Assembly: GCA_036524155.1 (NCBI GenBank)
Contig: DATDCV010000051.1
Location: forward strand, 1-7,214
Length of the DNA: 7,214 nucleotides
Reading direction: 5' to 3'
Origin: DATDCV01 sp036524155
GTDB taxonomy: Bacteria > Verrucomicrobiota > Verrucomicrobiia > Limisphaerales > UBA8199
This document shows positions 1-4,542 of the stretch, piece after piece. The stretch's first letter is position 1. Each line of letters begins with the position of its first letter. The position numbers and the translations under genes were made by a program. The notes under the pieces were generated by a model. That model was given only the letters and a program-made list of their open reading frames with translations. It was not told the origin of the DNA and did not search any database.

Positions 1-101
1 AAAAAACGATAATTGCTTTTGAACAAACCCAGACCTGCCAATACGACCGAAGCCAGCACTGCGGGCCAACCAACGAGGAGAACGAGGAGGAAGTTGAGCA
101 T
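1..101 (-). CDS. N-terminus of a small membrane protein (partial, runs off the window)
   Basis: Reading the minus strand from an ATG at 101-99 gives 33 open codons to the window edge. The protein starts Met-Leu-Asn-Phe and is then dominated by Leu, Val, Ala and Gly up to about residue 27, followed by Lys-Ser-Asn-Tyr-Arg. This pattern fits a single N-terminal membrane helix or uncleaved signal anchor. The start is not backed by a clear Shine-Dalgarno sequence (upstream bases are ATTAAACACC). It lies just beyond a 114-bp inverted-repeat element and in the same direction as the amidohydrolase remnant, so the two may once have been neighbours on one strand. I do not recognise the family; only the membrane character is supported. 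The overlapping plus-strand frame in this stretch is rich in Arg and Thr and looks like a shadow. Confidence 0.5.
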   Translation of the reverse strand, partial: MLNFLLVLLVGWPAVLASVVLAGLGLFKSNYRF

Positions 102-112
102 GGTGTTTAATA

Positions 113-226
113 TGTCATTGCGAGCGTTCTTTGCGAAGCAATCTCCAACTAAACTGTTGAAATCGTTCGATAAGAGCCATCTGATTAACAGGAGATTGCT
201 TCGTCGCTACGCTCCTCGCAATGACA
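113..226. repeat. 114-bp inverted-repeat (MITE-like) element
   Basis: The left arm begins TGTCATTGCGAG and contains GCGAAGCAATCTCC (to 146). The right arm (191-226) begins GGAGATTGCTTCG and ends CTCGCAATGACA. The first 12 bases are the exact reverse complement of the last 12, and the inner GAAGCAATCTCC block also pairs with GGAGATTGCTTC; only the middle of each arm differs. About 44 bases of AT-richer sequence (147-190) form the loop. Repeats of this form, with the ends TGTCATTGCGAG and CTCGCAATGACA, are recalled as high-copy elements in several environmental bacterial lineages. It directly abuts the stop codon of the amidohydrolase remnant (TAG, minus strand, 229-227), so in that direction it could also form a 3' hairpin. 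No transposase is present, and a target duplication is not convincing beyond a possible TA. Confidence 0.8.
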
Positions 227-406
227 CTATGACAGTAACCGCTTTGCTGCCTTGTTATGTTTCTCGATCAACTTGCATTCATCCACGGTGACCAGTTGTC
301 CTTCCTTGACAACGAACTTACCGCCGACGACGGTGTAATCTGCGTTGACGGATTGTCCAAAGACGATTGCAGAAACGGGATCATGCATTCCGGTAAATTT
401 TCGGGC
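227..406 (-). pseudogene. C-terminal remnant of an 8-oxoguanine deaminase-type amidohydrolase
   Basis: The minus strand is open from above 406 down to a TAG at 229-227. From residue Met (388-386) it reads M-H-D-P-V-S-A-I-V-F, then about 20 residues with V-V-G-G-K-F-V-V-K-E-G, and ends E-C-K-L-I-E-K-H-N-K-A-A-K-R-L-L-S. This is the characteristic end of the 8-oxoguanine deaminase / hydroxydechloroatrazine ethylaminohydrolase group of metal-dependent amidohydrolases: a HDP-x-x-A-x-V-F segment, the C-terminal beta-sandwich strand 'V-x-G-x-x-V-V-x-x-G', and a terminal helix with E-x-H-N-x-x-A-x-x-L. The full family is about 450 residues, so roughly the last 55-60 remain, without the TIM barrel or any metal ligands. 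Similarity seems to fade upstream of about 403, just before the ppx start at 422. It is non-functional as it stands. GC is about 49%, against about 63% in the next gene. The family call is from remembered motifs. Confidence 0.68.
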
Positions 407-421
407 TCTAACTTGCGCCCC

Positions 422-1390
422 ATGAAACCGGAGCGCCGCGCCGTTATTGACGTCGGCACCAACTCAATCAAGCTGCTCGTCGCGGACGTGGCCACGGGCA
501 AGGTGCGCCCGGTGTTGGAGGAAAGCCGCCAAACCAGGCTCGGCCAGAGTTTCTACCAGACCAATCACCTGCAGCCAGGGCGCATCGCCCAAACAGCCGA
601 AGCCGTTGCTCAATTTGCCACCAAGGCACGCGACCACGAGGCTGCTTTCATCCGCATCATCGCCACCAGCGCTGCCCGCGAAGCCATAAACTCGGCTCAG
701 CTCGTCGGCGCCATCGAACAGGTCAGCGGCCTGAAACCAGAGATCATCTCCGGCGAGCAGGAGGCGGTTCTGGCGTTTCGCGGTGTGAACACTGACCCTC
801 TCCTGGCGGGGAAACCGTTGCTTTTGCTCGAAGTGGGCGGCGGCAGCACGCAGTTCATCCTGGGACACGATGAACGGCGGGACTTCCTCCAGAGTTTTCC
901 CATCGGCTCGGTCCGGCTGATGGAGAAATTCCCTCACAGTGATCCTCCCCAGCCGGCGGAACTGGCCGCCTGCCGTTCGTGGATCGAAGGCTTCGTCCTC
1001 CACGAGGTCCGGCCGAAACTGCTGCCGCAGATTGAGGCGGAGCGCGGGCTGGGCGCCGAGGGAGGGCGACTCCAACCGGTCGCGACCGGCGGTACCGCGA
1101 GCATCCTGGGGTGCATGGAGGCGAAGCTCCACCGTTTCGACCGCGCCGCGCTTGAGGCGGTGCGGTTGAGTCTCGACCGCATCTGCTGGCATGTGGAAAA
1201 CCTCTGGAGCAGGCCGCTCGAGCAGCGGCGGGAGATCATCGGCCTGCCGCAAAACCGCGCCGACGTGATTCTTACCGGGGCCGCGATTTATGAAGGGGTC
1301 ATGCGGCATTTTCAGTTTCGGGAATTGCGCCTGAGCACGCGAGGGCTGCGGTTCGGAGCGCTGCTGGATGTTGAAGCGTTGAGCCGTTGA
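422..1390 (+). CDS. ppx: Ppx/GppA family phosphatase (short form)
   Basis: This 322-residue cytoplasmic enzyme belongs to the ASKHA-fold exopolyphosphatase / guanosine pentaphosphate phosphatase family, which removes terminal phosphate from polyphosphate or converts pppGpp to ppGpp. Visible motifs are the phosphate-1 loop A-V-I-D-V-G-T-N-S at 7-15, A-T-S-A-A-R at 81-86, the G-E-Q-E-A segment at 111-115 that carries the catalytic glutamate region, the phosphate-2 loop E-V-G-G-G-S-T at 137-143, F-P-I-G-S-V-R at 159-165, and A-T-G-G-T-A-S at 221-227. It ends with the fold's closing S-T-R-G-L-R-F-G (305-312). At about 320 residues it lacks the extra C-terminal domain of the ~500-residue E. coli Ppx and GppA. 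The ATG at 422 was chosen because family members begin a few residues before the first loop; the frame is open to 257, but those 55 codons overlap the amidohydrolase remnant. No Shine-Dalgarno sequence or own promoter is evident. Polyphosphate versus pppGpp preference cannot be read from the sequence. Confidence 0.9.
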   Translation: MKPERRAVIDVGTNSIKLLVADVATGKVRPVLEESRQTRLGQSFYQTNHLQPGRIAQTAEAVAQFATKARDHEAAFIRIIATSAAREAINSAQLVGAIEQVSGLKPEIISGEQEAVLAFRGVNTDPLLAGKPLLLLEVGGGSTQFILGHDERRDFLQSFPIGSVRLMEKFPHSDPPQPAELAACRSWIEGFVLHEVRPKLLPQIEAERGLGAEGGRLQPVATGGTASILGCMEAKLHRFDRAALEAVRLSLDRICWHVENLWSRPLEQRREIIGLPQNRADVILTGAAIYEGVMRHFQFRELRLSTRGLRFGALLDVEALSR

Positions 1391-1455
1391 AGCGTTACAG
1401 CCGGGGGTGTCTAAACGTGATTGGGCAAATCGCAACGCGAAGGATTGCGGCGCGA

Positions 1456-1485
1456 TTCGCGGGACCGGGATGGATCGTTTATAAT
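1456..1485 (+). promoter_or_regulatory. Probable promoter of copA, close to a leaderless start
   Basis: A perfect TATAAT lies at 1480-1485. A weak -35 candidate, TTCGCG, lies 18 bases upstream at 1456-1461. Transcription would begin near 1491-1493, that is at the first ATG of copA (1491) and before its second in-frame ATG (1497). There is no Shine-Dalgarno sequence upstream of either ATG, which fits a leaderless message. The -35 candidate also forms one arm of a small inverted repeat, CGCGAA (1436-1441) with TTCGCG (1456-1461), overlapping other short complementary pairs (AATCGC 1428-1433 with GCGATT 1452-1457). This might be a regulator site, but I do not recognise it as a CueR, CsoR or BlaI box. 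Confidence 0.5.
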
Positions 1486-1490
1486 CCCTT

Positions 1491-3875
1491 ATGCCGATGG
1501 CAGAGCTAACCACGACAAACGAACGCAAGCCAGCAGCCGCTCAATCCAACGCGGTGACCGATTTGGCCATCACGGGCATGACCTGCGGGAACTGCGCCCG
1601 GCACGTTACCCAGGCGATTCAAAGCGTGGCCGGTGTGCGGAGCGCGGAAGTGAGCCTTGAAGGCCGAACGGCGCGCGTGAAATGGGAGCCGGATTTCGCG
1701 GGCAATCCCGCGGCCGTGATCCAAGCAGTCGAGAGCGAGGGCTATGGAGCGAAACTGATGGCATCAGAAGGACGCGAACCCGGCGAGAGCCTGCTGGCTG
1801 GCTGGAAGCTCAACATGCTGCTCGGCGTGCCGGTGACGCTGCTGCTGATGCTTGGTGAATGGCTGCTGCAGTTCGACACGGTTCGCTGGTTCCAATGGCT
1901 GTCTTTCGTGCTGGCTGGCTTGGTGCAGGTGCTGGCTGGGGCGCGCTTTTACCGCGGGGCCTGGGCCCAACTGAAGGCCGGGAGCTCGAATATGGACACT
2001 CTGGTGGCGCTGGGCTCGACCACGGCCTTCGGCTATAGCGCCTGGGCCCTCTTCGCGGGGCATGCCGGCCACCTCTACTTCATGGAAGCGGTCGCGATCA
2101 TAACCCTCATCAGCGTCGGCCACTGGATCGAATCGCGCGTCAGTGTTCGCGCCTCCGCCGCCTTACGAAAGCTCCTCAACCTTGCTCCCGCCATGGCCCG
2201 CCGCCAAAATCCCGACGGCACCGAAACCGAGGCCGCGGTGGCCGACCTGGTTATCGGCGATAACGTCGTACTCCGGCCCGGGGACCACGTGCCCACCGAC
2301 GGGACAGTTGTGGAAGGCAACTCGGCAGTCGATGAATCCATGCTCACTGGAGAATCTGTCCCTGCCGACAAAGCGAAAGGCGGTCTGCTCTATGCCGGAA
2401 CCGTCAACCTCAACGGGCGGGTGCTGATGCGGGTGACGGCGACCGGCGAAGGCACCGCGCTCGCCCACGTCATCGCCGCGGTGCGGCGGGCGCAGAGCAG
2501 CCGCGCCGACATCCAGCGAATCGGCGACCGGGTCAGCAGCATTTTTGTGCCGCTGGTGATTCTCATCGCGGCCGCCGCCGCCCTTTGGTGGGGACTGGCG
2601 CCGGAGTCAGCTCGGACGGCTCACGAGTGGCTCTCGCGCTTTCTGTGGGTGGCACACGCACCCGAAGGCAGGCTGGGCGCCGCGTTTATCATTGCCTCGG
2701 CGGTGCTGATCATTGCTTGTCCGTGCGCCATGGGCCTGGCGACGCCTGCGGCCATCATGGCCGGGTCCAACGCCGCCGCCCGACGCGGCATCCTGGTAAG
2801 AGATGGCGTCGCCCTTGAAAAGGCGGGGCGCATCACCGCTGTGATTTTTGACAAAACCGGCACCTTGACCGCCGGGCGTCCGGAACTGGCCAACACCTGG
2901 GTGGTCCAGGGCTCGGACGGGACCGTGCCCGCGCTTGCCGCCGCCCTGGCGCGCAATTCCAATCACCCGGTCAGCAAAGCGGTGGCTGGTGTTTCCGGCG
3001 CCACCCTGGAGCTGATGGACTGGAAGGAAGTCCAGGGCGCGGGGGTGCAAGCGCTGGTGCGGCACGATGCGATCGGCACTCCCGGCCAGAACGGCAAACC
3101 ACAAGTTCAAGCTCGGCTCGGCTCGTTGCGATGGCTGCGCGAGGTGGGAGTTGACCTCGGGCCGGGCGAAGCCTTCGTCCAACAGTGGTCCGCCGAGGGA
3201 GCGACGTTGGTCGCTCTGGCCGCCGAACAGTCCCTATTGGCGCTGTTCGCGGTAAGGGACAGCGTCAAACCCGGCACCTTTGAAGTGGTCCGGCAACTGA
3301 ACGCACAGGGGCTGCGGACCTACCTTGCCACCGGTGACAATGCCACCACCGCCGGCGCCATCGCAAGGCAGGCCGGGATCGCCGCCGACCATGTGTTTGC
3401 CGAGGTGCGCCCCGAGCAAAAAGCGGAGTTCGTGAAGCAGCTCCAGCGGCAGGGCCAGCGCGTGGCGTTTGTGGGCGATGGCATCAATGACGCGCCCGCG
3501 CTGGAACAAGCCGACCTGGGCATCGCCGTCAGCCGCGCCAGCGACATCGCGCGCGAAGCGGCGGATGTAATATTGCTGAATTCCGAAATCCAGGCGGTGC
3601 CGGAGAGCCTGGGCCTTGCCCGGGCCACCCTGCGCACCATCAAACAAAACCTGTTTTGGGCTTTCTTCTACAACGCCGCAGGCATCCCCCTGGCGGCGCT
3701 CGGTTTCATGAGCCCGATTCTCTGCGCGGCCGCGATGGGGCTCTCGGACCTCGTCGTCATCGGCAATGCCTTGCGGTTAACGAGGTGGCGCCTCCGACCG
3801 GCGCGCGGACTTCAGTCCGCAGCGATGCCCGTGGACCGAGGCCATCGGCGTTCCGAGCACCAGAGCCACTCGTGA
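1491..3875 (+). CDS. copA: Copper-exporting P1B-type ATPase (CopA)
   Basis: An inner-membrane pump of 794 residues that uses ATP to move Cu(I) out of the cytoplasm. One HMA metal-binding domain (about 24-88) has G-M-T-C-G-N-C at 29-35. Eight membrane helices are expected, at about 104-125, 133-152, 168-190, 195-214, 350-369, 396-416, 719-738 and 739-763. Other signatures: actuator T-G-E-S 286-289; ion-site Cys-Pro-Cys 410-412; phosphorylation site D-K-T-G-T-L-T with Asp454; nucleotide-domain His-Pro 492-493; T-G-D-N 614-617; G-D-G-I-N-D 662-667. The helix 7 motif N-x6-Y-N-x4-P (720-733) is intact. Helix 8 reads M-G-L-S-D (749-753) where the classic Cu(I) pump has M-x-x-S-S. The start is uncertain: ATG 1491, ATG 1497 and a GTG at 1554 are all possible and none has a ribosome site. 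Native similarity should end near residue 768; residues 770-778 are read from a dispersed hairpin repeat and the remaining tail looks non-native. Confidence 0.95.
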   Translation: MPMAELTTTNERKPAAAQSNAVTDLAITGMTCGNCARHVTQAIQSVAGVRSAEVSLEGRTARVKWEPDFAGNPAAVIQAVESEGYGAKLMASEGREPGESLLAGWKLNMLLGVPVTLLLMLGEWLLQFDTVRWFQWLSFVLAGLVQVLAGARFYRGAWAQLKAGSSNMDTLVALGSTTAFGYSAWALFAGHAGHLYFMEAVAIITLISVGHWIESRVSVRASAALRKLLNLAPAMARRQNPDGTETEAAVADLVIGDNVVLRPGDHVPTDGTVVEGNSAVDESMLTGESVPADKAKGGLLYAGTVNLNGRVLMRVTATGEGTALAHVIAAVRRAQSSRADIQRIGDRVSSIFVPLVILIAAAAALWWGLAPESARTAHEWLSRFLWVAHAPEGRLGAAFIIASAVLIIACPCAMGLATPAAIMAGSNAAARRGILVRDGVALEKAGRITAVIFDKTGTLTAGRPELANTWVVQGSDGTVPALAAALARNSNHPVSKAVAGVSGATLELMDWKEVQGAGVQALVRHDAIGTPGQNGKPQVQARLGSLRWLREVGVDLGPGEAFVQQWSAEGATLVALAAEQSLLALFAVRDSVKPGTFEVVRQLNAQGLRTYLATGDNATTAGAIARQAGIAADHVFAEVRPEQKAEFVKQLQRQGQRVAFVGDGINDAPALEQADLGIAVSRASDIAREAADVILLNSEIQAVPESLGLARATLRTIKQNLFWAFFYNAAGIPLAALGFMSPILCAAAMGLSDLVVIGNALRLTRWRLRPARGLQSAAMPVDRGHRRSEHQSHS
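3798..3823 (+). repeat. Dispersed hairpin repeat, copy 1 (inside the copA 3' end)
   Basis: The core GCGGACTTCAGTCCGC can fold as a 6-bp stem with a TTCA loop; CCGGCGC precedes it and AGC follows. This copy lies inside copA and is translated as P-A-R-G-L-Q-S-A-A (residues 770-778). With its flanks (3796-3831) it matches the reverse complement of copy 3 with flanks (3959-3994) at 35 of 36 positions, so the two could also pair as a long stem. The sequence resembles abundant dispersed repeats remembered from Verrucomicrobia genomes. Confidence 0.88.
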
Positions 3876-3916
3876 ATTGCTGCGGACTGAAGTCCGCGCG
3901 CCGGCCAGGCGTGGAT
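3876..3916 (-). repeat. Dispersed hairpin repeat, copy 2 (just after the copA stop)
   Basis: The core GCGGACTGAAGTCCGC (inside the 26-base unit 3879-3904) is the same repeat in the opposite orientation to copy 1. The unit plus flanks, 3876-3916, matches 3964-4004 directly at 39 of 41 positions, the first 29 being identical. It begins right after the copA stop codon (TGA 3873-3875), so the hairpin is the first structure in the 3' untranslated region and could protect or attenuate the message. No T-run follows, so it is not a classical intrinsic terminator. Confidence 0.88.
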
Positions 3917-3963
3917 CCGCCGACAGCGGGCTTTGGCATTCCTGCTGCAACGGTCGATCGGGC

Positions 3964-4004
3964 ATTGCTGCGGACTGAAGTCCGCGCGCCGGTCAGGCGG
4001 GGAT
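3964..4004 (-). repeat. Dispersed hairpin repeat, copy 3
   Basis: This is a second inverted copy (26-base unit 3967-3992), nearly identical to copy 2 including about 12 flanking bases. The 275 bases between copA and the next gene (3876-4150) therefore consist of copies 2 and 3, a spacer of about 47 bases between them, about 78 bases with no recognisable feature (4005-4082), and the promoter/operator region from 4083. No gene was found in this gap on either strand. Confidence 0.88.
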
Positions 4005-4082
4005 GCCGGAGCCGGGGCGGAGCTTCTTTCGGATCAGCAGCGGTTCAGGAGAGTACTTTTGCGAAGAGTGCCCCTCTCAATT

Positions 4083-4092
4083 TACATTTGTA
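4083..4092. promoter_or_regulatory. BlaI-type operator, box 1 (TACATTTGTA)
   Basis: TACATTTGTA at 4083-4092 matches the TACA-N2-TGTA half-site pattern established for BlaI/MecI/CopY repressors. In the wider context the arms TTTACA and TGTAAA (4081-4094) are perfectly complementary. It lies 10 bases upstream of the -35 hexamer of the promoter for the downstream BlaI-family gene. Confidence 0.85.
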
Positions 4093-4102
4093 AAAAATCC
4101 AG

Positions 4103-4132
4103 TTGACTTCCTTTACATTTGTAGATCATACT
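4103..4132 (+). promoter_or_regulatory. Promoter of the repressor-protease operon
   Basis: The -35 element TTGACT (4103-4108) differs from consensus at one base. The best -10 is CATACT at 4127-4132 (4 of 6), with an 18-bp spacer. The expected start of transcription, near 4139, leaves a leader of about 12 bases to the ATG at 4151. That leader holds the Shine-Dalgarno-like AGGA at 4142-4145, five bases before the ATG. Operator box 2 fills the spacer between -35 and -10, so repressor binding should block RNA polymerase. The -10 assignment is the weaker part. Confidence 0.68.
4114..4123. promoter_or_regulatory. BlaI-type operator, box 2 (TACATTTGTA)
   Basis: This second box has the same ten bases as box 1, at 4114-4123. 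It is centred 31 bp from box 1, about three helical turns, so two repressor dimers would sit on the same face of the DNA. It lies inside the promoter spacer. The outer arms TTTACA and TGTAGA match at 5 of 6 positions. Confidence 0.85.
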
Positions 4133-4150
4133 AAACGCCTTAGGATTATT

Positions 4151-4537
4151 ATGGGAAAGCCGAATGAATTGACCAAGGCCGAGTGGGCGGTGATCAAAGC
4201 GGTCTGGGAACAGGAGCCGTGCACGGCGCCGGAGATTCAGGAAAAGCTGCTGAAGCAAACGGGCTGGGCCTACAGCACGGTGCGAACGCTGATGGACCGC
4301 ATGGTGGTCAAGGGCCTGCTCAAGTCGGAGAAGATCCGCCACGCCACACTCTATCGCTCCGCGGTCTCGCAAGCGCAGGCGCAGCGGGGCGAGGCTCTTT
4401 ACGCGCTGAAACAGGCGTTCAACGGGGCGCTGACACCAATGGTGCAGTGCCTGATTGACAGCCGCAACGTCTCGGCGGCCGAGTTGGTCGAACTGGAGGC
4501 GCTGATCAAAGCGAAAAAGAAAACCGCCAGGAGTTGA
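4151..4537 (+). CDS. BlaI/MecI/CopY family transcriptional repressor
   Basis: A 128-residue DNA-binding repressor of the usual length for the family. The N-terminal winged helix (about 5-72) opens with E-L-T-K-A-E-W-A-V-I-K-A-V-W (6-19). The recognition-helix segment is Y-S-T-V-R-T-L-M-D-R-M-V-V-K-G-L-L (41-57), and the wing runs to T-L-Y-R-S. The C-terminal half (about 75-120) is the helical dimerisation part, ending in a Lys-rich tail. In the classical system the dimer binds TACA-N2-TGTA boxes and is inactivated by proteolysis after the partner membrane protease senses its ligand. Two such boxes overlap this gene's promoter, so it very probably represses its own operon. There is no C-x-C cysteine cluster, so it is not a copper-sensing CopY despite copA upstream. 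The ATG at 4151 has AGGA five bases before it; a longer frame from TTG at 4103 would begin in the promoter and is rejected. The gene ends five bases before the protease gene. Confidence 0.92.
   Translation: MGKPNELTKAEWAVIKAVWEQEPCTAPEIQEKLLKQTGWAYSTVRTLMDRMVVKGLLKSEKIRHATLYRSAVSQAQAQRGEALYALKQAFNGALTPMVQCLIDSRNVSAAELVELEALIKAKKKTARS
4529..4533 (+). promoter_or_regulatory. Ribosome binding site that sets the M56 gene start
   Basis: AGGAG at 4529-4533 lies nine bases before ATG 4543, inside the last codons of the repressor gene. A TTG at 4534 in the same frame would directly touch this sequence, which is too close, so the ATG is preferred. The position implies translational coupling with the upstream gene. 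Confidence 0.65.
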
Positions 4538-4542
4538 GGCGT

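Noticed and set aside
13..291. Plus-strand 92-codon frame at the left end
   Set aside because: It crosses the inverted-repeat element, and its Arg/Thr-rich product looks like a shadow; the minus strand gives a better hydrophobic N-terminus here.
257..421. Extension of ppx by 55 codons to an ATG at 257
   Set aside because: The extra residues have no Ppx-family similarity, overlap the amidohydrolase remnant read on the other strand, and family members start just before the first phosphate loop.
464..1528. 354-codon minus-strand frame opposite ppx
   Set aside because: It is antisense to a clear Ppx gene throughout, with no recognisable motif; long antisense frames are common in high-GC DNA.
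3798..4004. CRISPR array
   Set aside because: Only three copies, in mixed orientation with irregular spacing, one inside a coding region, and no cas gene.
3824..4004. Intrinsic terminators at the hairpin repeats
   Set aside because: The hairpins are GC-rich but no T-run follows any copy, so a classical Rho-independent terminator is not supported.
4103..4150. Earlier TTG start for the repressor
   Set aside because: It would place coding sequence on the -35, the operator and the transcription start; the ATG at 4151 has a spaced AGGA and gives the family's normal N-terminus.
4534..4542. TTG start overlapping the repressor stop for the M56 gene
   Set aside because: It directly touches AGGAG with no spacer; the ATG nine bases downstream of AGGAG is better placed.
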